Source of the DNA: Pterobdella sp. o SKG-2022
Taxonomy: Eukaryota > Annelida > Clitellata > Hirudinida > Piscicolidae
NCBI GenBank assembly: GCA_964035795.1
Contig: OZ038321.1
Coordinates: 14,377,971-14,441,970 of the forward strand
DNA length: 64,000 bases
Direction: 5' to 3'
A model generated the notes under the pieces. The model saw only the letters and a program-made list of their open reading frames with translations. It did no database searches and had not been told where the DNA came from. Positions 48,416-60,695 of this stretch are shown here, one piece after another (position 1 is the first letter of the stretch; each line of letters begins with the position of its first letter). The position numbers were made by a program, and so were the translations under genes.

Positions 48416-48944
48416 TCTATTCCTATATCTTCACTTTTTTGTTTAAACTTTATTACATGTTCAATTTTAACTTTTTTCATCACAATCTGCACATTTGCTT
48501 ACCTTTTTTTCTTTTCAAAACTTCACGTATCTAGTTTTATCATAACATATTTTAATGATTTAAGCTTAAAAAGTTCAAAAATAAAACAAATATAAAATTT
48601 CAAAAAAAGTTGCAATCATAAAATACCAGCATGTTTTTACTAACTAAACAACTTACCAACACTAGTTTTATGATGAGGAAGTTTTGAGAACGTTGGAAAG
48701 TCTCGTTGGGGGAAAACGTTTAACACATTTAAGATATTGATTTTTCTATTTCATAATTTCCATTTTCGTTCATTTCACAATATTCTCGAGCTTATATATT
48801 TTATCAAGAATTCAAATATGCTGAACGCCTAACATTTTTTTGGATTATATCTGACATCTTCCTTTATTTATAACTTGACATTATATGCTAGTTATAAGAT
48901 CAAACATCAGGTTACTACCAGTGACCTCAGATGAGTGAAATTGG

Positions 48945-51900
48945 AAGTTATAATGATAGGGTTTTTCTAAAGACACGGGCTCTGCCGCTTAGAACTATCT
49001 TCTGGATTTCTTGAAGAGAAGAATTGCCGGGTATTTTATCGAGAAATTCGTTGGTTCCTTTCTTTACCAGGCCCAGTGCACCTATTACAACTGGGATAGT
49101 TCTAGCTCTGAGATACCACATTTTGCCAATTTCAATCTCCAAGTCTTTATACTTGGAAAGCTTTCTCAAATGTTTTGGATGACACATTTTTATCTGATGG
49201 CACGCTCATGTCAATTAGCTAACAGACATTGCCTAGCAAATCCTTTACGACAATGTCTGGTCGGTAGGCTTGTATTGTTCGGTCAGTCTGGATTGGGAAA
49301 TCCCAAAGAATGGTGAAATTTGGACCATCCAGATTGGCTCCGGATGATGTTCATACCAGTTTTTTTTGTACTCACTTTGAAGTGGTTACAGATTCTCTTG
49401 TGGAAATATTGACCTACTCTATCGTGTCTTCTTTTGTATTCTCCGGGTGTGAGAACAGAGCATCTGGAAATAAGGTGGTCAATAGTTTCTACTTTCTCAC
49501 CACAGAACCTACATTTGGGGTCTGTTCCGTTTCGGATTATATTTGCCTGAAAGTTCTTGGTGACAAGGCTTTGGTCTTGAGTCGCAAATATAAATCCTTC
49601 AGTCTCCGCCTTCAATCCAGAGCTGGTGAGCCACTGGTGAGTTGCTTTAGTATCAACATCATCATTTTTACATCTTGTTAAAACTTTCCATGCAGAGGTT
49701 TTTCTTGCCAGCTTATTTCGAGCCTTCTCATACTTTCATGTTTTGCAATTTTTTTTTTATCTTTTTGAGAACTCTATCGGTTTTAGTGCATTATTTTCTA
49801 CAGGGTTAAGGCAAAGTTCCCGAGAGAATTTATTGACTTCTTTAACTATTGAGTGAAGTTTTTTTGAATTTTCATGGAGATGAACTAGCTTAAGCATCCA
49901 GTCTTCAGTATTGCTTAAGTAATAAAAAAGTTCTATTGATGATGATTTATAAAAAGTTTCCAAGTGAATTAACCCTCTTCCTCCATTGTTACGTTGCAAA
50001 TATAAACGATCTATATTTGATTTTGGATGATGCATTCTGTGACAAGTTAATTGTTTCCTAATTTTAGTGTCTATTCTTTTTATTTCATTTAAATTCCAGT
50101 TAATTATGTTAAAACTATAAGATATTACGGGTACTGCTATTGTATTTATTGCGTTTATTCGGTTTTTTGAATTCAATTCTGTCTTCATAATGATTCTTTC
50201 TCTTCTGATACATTCCTTTCTTAGTTTCTCTTTCATCATTGCGTGTTTTATTTCACTTCCTTCGTTTACTCCGAGATATTTATATACTTCTTCTTGCTCT
50301 AACTCTCTAATAATAGTTCCATCATTGAGTTTTATTCCAGAAGTATAAGATAGTTTTCCTTTTTTGAAGCTTTAGCACATTTATTGAGACCAAACTCCAT
50401 ACCGATATCGTCACTGAACTTTTTGACGGTTTTTAGCATTCCTTCTAGCTCTCCATCATTTGAAGCAAAAATTTTCAATTCATCCATATAGAACAGATGG
50501 TTTATATTTTTTCCTCTTATCTTATAACCATACTTGGTTTCGTTCAAGAGTTTTGATAAAGGTATGAGTGCCATACAAAAAAGAAATGGAGACAAAGAAT
50601 CGCCCTGAAAGATACCGCATTTTATTTTTAAACCAAAGAAAGAAAAGATGCCATTAGAGTGAGGAAGAAAAAGATTTGTATTCCATAATTTTATTGTAGT
50701 TTTGATGAAGTTGATGAAAATGGGTGATAATTTGAATATTTCAAGACAATTTATTATCCATGTATGAGACATGCTGCCAAACGCTTTTTTATAATCAATC
50801 CATGATGTGCTTAAGTTACGATCCTTTGCTTTTGTATTCTCTAAAACCATTTTATTTATGAGAAGTTGGTCTTTACAACCATAAGACCCTTTTCTGCATC
50901 CTTTTTGTTCTATCGGGAAAAGGTTATGTTCTTCCATGTGTTTGTAGGTTCTTTCTGATAGTATCGAAGTTAAAAGTTTGTATGTTGTTGAAAGACACGT
51001 AATTGGACGATAGTTTTTTGGATGGTCAGTATCTTTTGTTTTGGTAAATAAGTATGTAGTACCTTGGCAAAGCCAATCTGGCGTTAAGTACGGTCTGTTC
51101 AAAATTTTGTTAAAATTCGAAGCCAGTCTGAAATGTATCGAGTGTAAGATATTTAACCAGAAATTAGGAGCTTGGTCTATTCCAGGAGATTTCTACTTAT
51201 GGGATTTATTTAATGTCTTCGTGATCTCATCTAAGCTTATTTCATTCCAGCTTTGTTTAGAGATATTACTGTTAGTATCTTTGAAGTCATTAATCCATCT
51301 TGCATTTTCTTTATGATTTTTTTCATTGTCCCAAGTATTTTTCAAAAATTCTTTGACTTGGTTTTCTGGTGGTATTTTATCTACACGTACAATATTTTTT
51401 CCAATTTCGCGATAGAACTTTTTTGCATCACTTTCAAATATTTTGTTCTGTCTATAAAAATTATTCTTTTTAGTGAAACGACGCAGTCTTTGAGCTTTAC
51501 ATTGTAATTTTTGTTTTATATCTTCTTTGATAGTAGAGATTTGATGATCTTCTTTAGGTGGTACTTTTGATAATTCTTTTTGGTTTTAAAAGTTTCCCAT
51601 TCTGTAGTTCATCAAGAATAGATATTTCCTTTCTTAAATTTCCAAGTTCCTTTTCGATTTTCATTTGCCATCTAGGTTTTGATGGTTTTTTTGTTGTGAT
51701 ATTTTTTCTCATTCTAGATTTAATTCCACATTTATGTTGAAGTATTTTAGAGGTACAGTATATAAGTTGATTCAATTCGGTTAAATCAGGGTTTAAAATT
51801 TCGCATATTTGTTTCAAGACTTCATTTCCTATGGTAAATAGCTTTCTAAATTTATTGGTTTGGTTGATTTTCATTAGGGGTTTTCTATCAGCTATAGGAA

Positions 51901-52945
51901 TATTTTTAACGATGGATAATTCCTCTATTATTTCTTCTTTCAATAAAAAGCTTTTATTATAACTACTTTCAGTTTCTTCATCATCTTTTATATTACCACT
52001 TGGATTAACGTTATTTATTACATTTTCTTCGCCTCCACCTATAATACCGCCAAAGTTAGTTTTGTTCATTATTTTTTCTTCATCATTACATACCTTATCA
52101 CAAACCCTAACATTGCTTGTTACCTCTACGTTTTCGTCATTAACCTTATTGCTGTCCACCTTAACATTACTTGGTACCATTTCTCCATTAAAACCCATAT
52201 TGCTACAATCGTTAGTTTTTCTTTTTTCTTCTTCTTCACTATCACAAACTTCATCAGAACCCTTTATATTGTATGCCACCTTTAACTTTTCACTACCACT
52301 TCTAATATTGCCAACTTCAACTATTCATTAGATTTTTCCCCGCATTAAACTTTATATTGCCCATGTTAGTTTTTTCTTTCATCTCATTTTCAACATCACA
52401 TATTTTTTCCCAATCTTTTACCTTCATGTCAGATTTGGTGTCAGTTAAATCAGCGTTTGCAACTGCCTTTTTTTAACATCCTTATTTTTATTTTCTGTAT
52501 CTATATCGTTCATAACCTGCTCTTTTATTTTTATCAATTCAATATCTGTTAGCTTCTTATTTCGAATGATATATCTTCTTTGATTTGCCAAGTGGTTAGC
52601 ATTTAGTTTATCAAACTTATCGCTTATTGTATTTCGTGAACACCATTTTGTATACGAATCATTAGTGTTATTTCTTCCAGGCTTTTCTAAAGCATAATAA
52701 TAACAATATATAACTTCCACATACTCTCTTGTCCATTTATTTCTCTTTTGTTTTTGGTTTGGTGTTGAACCCATAGAGCCAGATTTTGGAATAATACCGC
52801 TTTGGTGTTCTTATGGGCCGTAATTTTGAGAAGACTTAGACCTAGTAGCATATTTTTCGCTCTCAGCCTGGTCACTCGCTGAAGGGCGCGTCCCTTGTTC
52901 GACTGCGGGAAGGACGATGCGGGAAATGTTTTAATTATCATAAGA
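48945..52945 (-). pseudogene. R2/NeSL-like non-LTR retrotransposon with restriction-like endonuclease, decayed
   Basis: Minus-strand pieces in order: a less AT-rich 5' leader (52780-52945); an N-terminal part starting MGSTPNQKQKRNKWTREY (52445-52774); a long Asn/Glu-rich region (51554-52279); the reverse transcriptase (50332-51102) with KNYRPITCLSTTYKL, IKCGIFQGDSLSPFLF and YMDELKIFA; a connector (49757-50239); and a CCHC finger CRFCGEKVETIDHLISRC (49283-49615). The C-terminus (48948-49187) has KYKDLEIEIGKMW and IPVVIGALGLVKKG, a restriction-like endonuclease segment of the type in R2-like elements. The pieces lie in different frames, and the catalytic pair usually written DD reads Asp-Glu. 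It is probably immobile. The exact clade is uncertain. Confidence 0.75.
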
Positions 52946-52946
52946 T

Positions 52947-53282
52947 CTAGTGACTGTTTTTTTCTTTATTTTTTATTTTTGATTTATATTGGTTAAAATC
53001 GTCGGTCTTTTTTCTGCTATTGCCAGCTCTCTCGATACTTCTTTCATAACTTATTTTATAAGTATTCATATTTTTTGTATCCCCAACATTATTATTAAAA
53101 CTTTTTCCATCACGAGCCAACATATTACCATACATTGCTGTATCATCATTTTCATTACCAATAATATTAGAAGTCTCTAAGCCCCAACTTTCGTTATGTT
53201 CTCTATCATCGATATGCGCTTCATTTATTTCGTGATATTTTTTTTCATTTACTATTTTTTTTAAACCAAATTTTTTCATCAT
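52947..53282 (-). CDS. Unassigned 111-codon frame next to the retrotransposon leader
   Basis: The frame starts MMKKFGLKKIVNEKK and is rich in Asn, Lys, Asp and Glu. It has no motif I know. Its composition resembles the low-complexity part of the retrotransposon at 51554-52279, so it may be element sequence upstream of the leader, or a host exon at the insertion point. It is not supported as a gene by anything except its length. Confidence 0.25.
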   Translation of the reverse strand: MMKKFGLKKIVNEKKYHEINEAHIDDREHNESWGLETSNIIGNENDDTAMYGNMLARDGKSFNNNVGDTKNMNTYKISYERSIERAGNSRKKTDDFNQYKSKIKNKEKNSH

Positions 53283-53744
53283 TGTGTTTCAAAATTATTT
53301 TTAATTAATTAATTTTTATTTATTCATTTATTTATCTAATTATTGAATTTTAATTAATTTCTTTGCTTGTCAATTTTCTTCTCTATGGTCAAACATGGCC
53401 TTTTGGCCAGCGGCCGTTTTAACATTTCGGAAAGATTTAAAAACTTAAAATATCCTATTGAATGACGTGATTTCGGATTTTATTTTCAACTTTGCAAATC
53501 TGTTTATTCAAATCGCTTTCTGATAATTTTATTTCAGAGTTTACAGTGTTTTCTTGATGTTCGAAGAATGCTTTTGAAGCAATAACTTTTAAAAATATTT
53601 TTTTGTAGTTGAATTTTTTCAATAAAAGAAAAACTGTATTTTTTCAAAACTTTTCAACCTATTTCCGTTAAAAATTTTTCTTGAATTTAGTTAAAAGTTC
53701 TAACAAAAAATACCAATATTTTGGTCAATAAAACGGTTTCTCAT

Positions 53745-53845
53745 ACTTGAAAATGTTACGTTGTTAACGAAAAGTTTCGTATCTTAATAAGCTTACCAGT
53801 GTTCTGAAATTATATTCATTTTACGGTTTGGCTTTTGAAAAAATC
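53745..53845 (+). repeat. Small interspersed repeat, copy 1
   Basis: About 100 bases starting ACTTGAAAATGTTACGTTG, with CGTATCTTAATAA and CAGTGTTCTGAAATTATATT inside and GGCTTTTGAAAAAATCA at the end. The same order recurs at 56018-56100 and 58434-58507. It has no coding capacity; it is likely a MITE or other non-autonomous element. It lies about 0.7 kb upstream of the TAF4 start. Confidence 0.8.
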
Positions 53846-54526
53846 AAACTCAATTTAGATAATTAAAAAAAATTAATTAATTCAATTTAACTAAATAAAA
53901 AAGTAATTTTCAATACACTAAATAGGTTATGAAAACTTTTCATAAAATTAAGAAATTGTTGTTCTTTGGTTTTTAGGCTAATGTCTATTGGTCGAATCAC
54001 ATCCAATCATGAGGATTGAGGTTTTTCTTATAAAATGGCGAAGGCAAGTGTTTTCTTTTAATTTTAAAATCAATCGTGTGTCTATCTCTTTCCCGGTCTA
54101 TTCGTCGCCATTGTAGCACTTTAAAAAAATTTTTTTTTTGTTCAAATGTATGCTAATTCAAATCAAATTTATCGTTATTTAAGGTCAATTTAATTCACGA
54201 AATTTTGACTTATTGTATAGACATTCAGCCCAAATGTTTTTACAAGAAAACTCACATGTTCTAAAGGGTTGCTAAACTAATAACTTGTAAAGTTGTAAAA
54301 AAACATCAAAATCTGAAGAATAATTTGTTAGATTAATTGATCTATTAAAAAAAGTTAATACACTGCTTTTTGTTCTGGTTATTCATACTTCTTATTTAAT
54401 AACTAGAGAAATTTTTCATGAAAAATAACTTCATCAAAAAATAATCCATGATTTTCTAAAATACACACAAGAATGGAATACCTAGATAAACTGATTTAAT
54501 TTTTTAAATCTTCGAAAATTAAAACA
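53846..54526. other. Upstream region of TAF4
   Basis: At about 54034 the sequence AAAATGGCGAAGG resembles a YY1-type element of housekeeping promoters, followed by a CG-containing stretch (CCCGGTCTATTCGTCGCCAT, about 54093-54112) that stands out from the AT-rich surroundings. It could be the core promoter or a non-coding first exon; GAAGGCAAGTG at 54040 also resembles a splice donor. This is inference from motif shape only. Confidence 0.3.
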
Positions 54527-57500
54527 ATGCAAGCACCTAAAATAATTTTGAACTCAACAAATGGAGCAAATATCCAGGTTTTAATTTGAATGTTTTTGTT
54601 AGTTTTCATTAAATTTATGTAATAATTTTGTTTTATTATTTCAGTCAACAATGAAATCTAGCAACAATAATACTATTGCAACAACATTAAACAATATTCA
54701 AGCAAATCCTTTGCAACAACAACTTCTTCAACAGCAAGCTATGTCTATAGCTTCTCAACAAAACATATCAATAGCAGCACAACAGCCTCGTACTTCAACT
54801 GCTCTTCAAATACCACCAGATTGCATGGTGATAAAAAATGAGCAAGGGCAGTTAATGTTAGTTCCAACAAATAATAATGCCGCACGAAACCCTCTTATAT
54901 GCAATTCTATTCTTCCTTTACAACAATCAGTCACATCACCACAAAGAAATCTTACATCTGTAGTTGTAAGTAGTGCTATTATGAATCTAATCAACAAATA
55001 TAAATTTTAAAATATTTTTTTTACAGCAAAATAACATAATAGGAAGCATATCTTCTATTAGTTCTTCAGTCTTAAGTACAAACAGTAGACCAATTTTAAT
55101 TCAAAACCAAAATATTCAACAACCACAACAACAAAGATTCACAATTTTGCCCAATCAACAACAAATAAATAGACTACTTCCCAACCAATCATCCACAACT
55201 TCATCTGTTACTGTAGTCACCACAAAACCTTCAACAAACACCAATTCAGAACAAATTACAGGTTGCTTTCATGATTGGCATGACTCAAAAATTTTTTCTT
55301 TTTCATTCAATAATTATTTTAAAATAAATTATTTTTTTTTTGTGCATTATAATTAAAATTATATTTCTAACTGAACCAACCAATAGATCAGAAAGAAATC
55401 ATAGAGAATGTTAAAAAGTGCAAAAATTTTTTATCAACATTGTTAAAACTGGCCTCAAACCAGCCTAGTGCTACTCTGGACCGAGTGATGAACCTCATTC
55501 AAGGCCTCATTGTAAGTAGTTTCACATTCACTATGGGATTATAAACAATTATAATTTTCTTTAAAAATTATAAAATTTATATATATATATTCATTTATTT
55601 TCTCATTGAAACAATAATTTCAGTATGTGCAATTGTATAAAACTTAATATTCAATTCATACTAATTCTTGGGTTTTCATCGCTTCAATGATATAAGTTTA
55701 TAAAGCAGAGTCTTTTTGGTAATGTAACCAATACTAGTCTCAAAATGGTGCTCAAATGGAACATAATTTAAGGAAAATATAACATTCTGTACAATATGGG
55801 TGCTAATGAGTCATTTGATTGATGAATAACTGTTGTACACATACTGCTTTATAGTTTAAACTTGATTATTCGTAGAAAATACTTTTACATGCATTTTATT
55901 GTTTGTATGAAACATGTTATGAATTTGTAAGCAAAATGTAAATATTTTACTTAATGAGTAATATTTCAGAACACTAGTTAGTTTATTAAGATACAAAGCT
56001 TTTTCGTTATCACCGTTGATAATGAAAAGCTTTGTATCTTAATAAACTAACTAGTGTTCTGAAATATTACTCATTTTATTATGGCTTTTGGAAAAAATCA
56101 TTTTACCCAATGTTTTATAATGGATTTTATACATGACAGGAATTTTCAAAAACTTAAAAAATATTTTATTTTTCAAACTTAATCAATTTCTCATTCTAGA
56201 TAATTAAAACCATTTGGATTTTAAAAAATATATCATTTTCAAATAATGGATAAAATTTAGCTATAATATGAAATTCTTTTTTTTTGGGTCTGTTGTATGT
56301 TAACCATATAAGATATTTTAATTCTGTACATGTTGCAGCAATTGGGGTTGACAGTGATTGGCTTAGCTTATTGATAATATTTATAGTGTATTTTAAAAGT
56401 AAGCCATTTATTTAGAACTACTTTTTGTAGACTGCAAGTCCAAGATAAGATCAAATTTAATCTATTTTATTCAAGATTCGTCTTTCATATGAGCAGTTCA
56501 CTTAGCCATTGTTAACTAGGATTATCCACCAAATCATATGACTATTATACCAGAATATCAATTTGTCAATACCTGCTACTGGAGCCTACTCTTATCCATG
56601 GTATAACAAAAGCATTCTTTAACTACAGGCTCTAAATTTTGATGGAGTTTAATGTTGATGTTTACAACTTTATAACTTTATGCGGCAACACAATTATTTT
56701 CACAGCTTTTCTCATATGTTTGCTTGAATCATATTTAAACCATAAAAACCGATATTGAATTTCATCAAAAATTTGCCAAACCAATTTCATTCAAAAACAA
56801 AGGATGATTTAGATAAGAAGTCTCAATGAGGATAAAACAAGATTTAAAATCCTGATACCTATCTAATACGTCAATACTATACAAATGCATTAACGTCCTG
56901 AACTCACCATATCTTATTAAGGATGATGTGGTCACTCCTGAAGAGTTCACCAATCAATTACAGCAATTGCTTAAATCCTCTCCTCAACCTTACCTCATTC
57001 CATTTCTTAGGGTTTGTATTCTATAGCTCATGTGAGCTTTTTGGTTTGACCACTTTGATATAGTGTTTATAAATTTATTGTTCATCAAAAATTTAAATAT
57101 ATTTTTTAAAATTAATTATCAGAAAAGTTTGCCTTACCTTCGAAAGTTCATGGTGAAGAATAAAAGCATGACAATAGATGGTATCAAGCCACCCACTAAT
57201 CTAAGCAACAATTCCATTAATATCAATATTGATTCTGCTGTGATCTCTACCCAAAACGTCAATATCACAAACAAATCAAATACTAACATAAATAACAGCA
57301 GTATTCTAAATAAAACTAGTAATATTATTCAAAGCAACAACAAGATTTCAACAAACGTATGTTATTTCATTTGTTTAACTTATCTTCTGTATTTTCTCAA
57401 GGTAAATATTTGTTTTATTTATTTTTATTACTTTGATTTATTTTTTCACAGCCCACTCTTCAAAATTCTCTTATAAGACCAAACATAAGCCAGCCACAAA

Positions 57501-59635
57501 CGGTCACCAACCAACAGCAACAAATCCTCCAACAACAACTGCAACAACAGTTAAAAAACACTACAAAGCTATCTTTTTCAAATAGTTCTACCACCTCACT
57601 CACTGAGTCACAACTCAATACAGTCACAAGCACTAGTATCAACACCAGTGAGAGTACATTAGTCAATATAGTGGCATCTTCAGGTGCCACTAACATTGAG
57701 GCATTGGCGGCTCTCCATACCAGTAAAAATTTCATAGCACCCACAATTCCACTGCCCTCCTCTTTGCCTCGTCTTATTCTGTCTTCAAATTCTACACTTC
57801 TCACATCTCTTCAGAACCAGGGTCCAGGCAATAATGTTACGACTTTCTCAAAAGTTACATCCATCAATACTTTCAATAAATCCAATGCCATAATCACTTC
57901 TAACTCCAGTAATTTAGTTAACAATAAACTTGTTGGCATCAGCAATGCTTTGATGCAACAACAATCAAAAAACGCCATAAATAAGATGCCTTCAATGCTG
58001 CTCAAAAATTCCAACTCTTCTACTGATTTTCAAGGAGAAAAACGAAAGTTTGACTCCATAAGGTTACTTTACCAATTTATTATCAAATATAAATAACTTT
58101 ATTGTATTGTATGCTTTAAACTGTAACTTTGCTCACAAGATTTTACTAATGAAATAGAATTTAAATAAACGGCATGATTTAATCGTACTAACTTGCTTGG
58201 CTCACAGGGATGACAACGACGACATAAATGATGTGGCTGCCATGGGTGGTGTCAATCTGAGTGAAGAAACCAAAAACTTTTCCAATCCTGTTCTCATAGC
58301 TGGTCAATCATTTGGTCAAACGAGGACATTTAATGATGAAATCCCTGCATGGGAATCACAACTCTTACAGACCATCATCAATAGAATAGGTTCTATGTTT
58401 TGCTTTTTTTTCAAGTATGGGAAACAATTTTATACTTGAAAATGTTACGTTGATAACGAAAAGCTTCGTATCTTAATAAACTGACTAGTGTTCTGAAATT
58501 ATATTCAGGCTCTATGTTGTTTTAGTGCAATATAATTTCTTTCATTACTTATTTAAAAATTTATTCAATATTTTTTATTCATTTCTTATTTGAGAATCTA
58601 TTCAAAATTCAGCATTAACTATACCAATTTACCTTTTTTAAAGATATATGAAATTAATCACAGCACAAAAGAAAGGCTTAACCCATGTGCATCCAGATTG
58701 TGTCAAGTTGCTATCCCATGCCATCAAATATAAACTCACTGTCATTTTAGAACAATTATCCGTTATTTCTGAACACCGTAGTGAAATATATAAGGTGAGT
58801 TACTGTCACTGATGAATTTTTTTTCAATAATTCCATAGAACTGGGGATATATGAATTAAATATAAATAATTGAAGAATGAACCAAAAATGGAGGTAACAA
58901 GTGAGGTGAAAAGGCAGCTGAAATTCCGCCAGGAGTTAGCTAAGTTGGAAGATGACAAGGCCAAAGAAGTCAAAAATCTTGCCCTTATGAAGGCTGCTAA
59001 GGTTATTTTGCTTTGTAATTTTTTATTTATTCATTAACTCATTTATCTCCAATGAATGATGTGAATTTGTAACATGAAATCTTCAGAGTCGAACAAAGAC
59101 TGATGATCCTGATCAGCTCAAACGTAAAGAGCTTGCAAAAAAGGTTGGTAGTCCATTTAATATTCTTTTATAACTCAAGGTAGTTTTACGTTATTAATTG
59201 ATCACGTACATACTTTGATAGCAACAACAAGAAGACATGGACGCGAAAAGAAAAGAGCAATCAGATCAAACAGCATTGGCAGCCATTGGAAGCAAGAAGA
59301 AATTGAATTTGTCTCAAAAACTCAGTCTGATGAATGGCCACCACACGAACCACAGTCTCTCCTCCCAAGGAAACATTAGTCTCTTCAATATCTCTGGTCT
59401 CTCACATGCAGGACAAGTCAGTTTTCAGCTATATTGCATTTGTCATGACTTTTTAGTTATCTATTGTGTTTTTTCTGTTCTTTTTTCATATTTTATTTAA
59501 AAAAAATTTTAACATCTGCAGATCTTAAGCCAAAGATCACGCAGAGCCAATTTGAAGGATTTGATACACATCCTGCAACAAGACCCACAATACAATCGAT
59601 CTTCGGTGCTCTACAGAGCATTTATAAAGTACTGA
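54527..59635 (+). CDS. TAF4: TFIID subunit TAF4
   Basis: TAF4 is a scaffold subunit of the general factor TFIID in the nucleus; it pairs with TAF12 through a histone-fold-like region. Thirteen exons: 54527-54577, 54645-54965, 55027-55261, 55387-55511, 56922-57011, 57123-57356, 57452-58062, 58208-58389, 58664-58794, 58876-59001, 59087-59143, 59222-59416, 59522-59635. All are GT-AG and in phase, giving 823 residues (Drosophila and human forms are longer). Residues 1-202 are rich in Gln, Asn and Ser, typical of activator-contacting regions. The TAFH domain spans about 205-290 (ENVKKCKNFLSTLLKLA, TPEEFTNQL, PQPYLIPFLR, SLPYLRKFM). Residues 290-550 are low-complexity Asn/Ser/Thr. The conserved C-terminal domain from about 556 holds DINDVAAMGGVNLSEE, the long helices with VILEQLSVISEHRSEIYK, and ALAAIGSKKKLN, and ends in NRSSVLYRAFIKY. 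The acceptor at 58664 was chosen over 58644 because only it keeps the frame. Confidence 0.93.
55954..56100. repeat. Small interspersed repeat, copy 2, arranged as a palindrome in TAF4 intron 4
   Basis: 55954-56012 pairs with 56016-56074 almost perfectly (arms about 58 bases, a few mismatches near the centre). The right half is a plus-strand unit of the repeat family at 53745 and 58434 and continues to GGCTTTTGGAAAAAATCA at 56100; the left half is its inverted copy. It sits within the 1.4-kb TAF4 intron between the two TAFH exons. Confidence 0.85.
58434..58507 (+). repeat. Small interspersed repeat, copy 3, in TAF4 intron 8
   Basis: It starts ACTTGAAAATGTTACGTTGA and runs through ACTAGTGTTCTGAAATTATA to 58507, where it is cut off relative to copy 1. 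It begins about 45 bases after the exon 8 donor, in a 274-base intron. It is close to copy 1 in sequence, so its insertion may be fairly recent. Confidence 0.8.
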
Positions 59636-60695
59636 AGCATTTATCAATGATGAAGTGTTCTGGAGGTTTAATGGCATGTTTGATAAATTATGAAATATTT
59701 TAAAATGAATTATCCGATCATAAGACTCCGGCAACGTCACAAGGTTGATTATATTGTTTACAAATTGGTTGTGCTGAGGTATTCCGTATGTATTGAAAAA
59801 ATTTCTAATATTGTAAAAATGTACAGGTGAATAGTTTTTATTTATTTAATGTATTAATTTATTTCGATTTAATAATTCATTGGCAATACTAATCGGAAAA
59901 GCTAAGACATTCATGACATTATTCCATACTTTAATTTTGACTGATACTGAACCATGTGAGGATAAATTTTTTAAATTATTATTCCACATATGGAGATCGT
60001 TAAAATCTTAATTTGTAAGGTTTTTATTTGTTGTTCCAACTTGGTCATATACCATCTGGTATTTAAAATGCATTGTACAGTATCACGACATAATAACTAA
60101 ACATTTATATTGTTTTTATATTGTTTAGAATCATGCAAATAAAGAAAATGTCTGATTTTCAGTAATTTTTTTTACTTCCATTCAGCTTGCTTTAAGAGCA
60201 ATGCGTCAAAACTACCGACATTCAAAAGCATGTTATAACACAAATGAACTTGAAATAGATTTTATTTAAAGAGTAACAAAGCTGATTCGTTTTGAATTTC
60301 ATGTATATTTGGCATCAATTTTTACATCTATGTTACACGTGTACAGCCTTGGGTCGGTCTAAATACATTTAATATATCTGAATGAATAGTACAATATATA
60401 AAAAGCGGTTGTTAGGTTACCATGAGAGATTAAAAGGTTTCTCAAAAAGCCAGTATAAAAATTGAAGAAAGTAGTCGTTTTATTTTTTAATACAAAAACG
60501 TTATTTTGTTATATTATGGTAAAATATACTATCAGATTTTTATAATATCGTTGGAATAGTTTTATTGTTCGTGTTATCAAGTGTACTTCTGTATGTATAT
60601 CATAAACATCCTTTATAGATTCACTATTCATGTGTCATGGTTCAACTTAATAAATGTTAATTGATAATTTACATTGCGTTAATCAAGAATATCTA
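59636..60695. other. Convergent 3' ends of TAF4 and the second innexin
   Basis: TAF4 (plus) and the innexin (minus) end towards each other. An AATAAA at about 60137 could be the TAF4 polyadenylation signal. No other gene is seen. Confidence 0.5.

Noticed and set aside
58644..58663. An earlier acceptor for TAF4 exon 9 at 58644
   Set aside because: It meets an in-frame TGA in the required phase; the CACAG acceptor ending at 58663 keeps the frame and the conserved residues.
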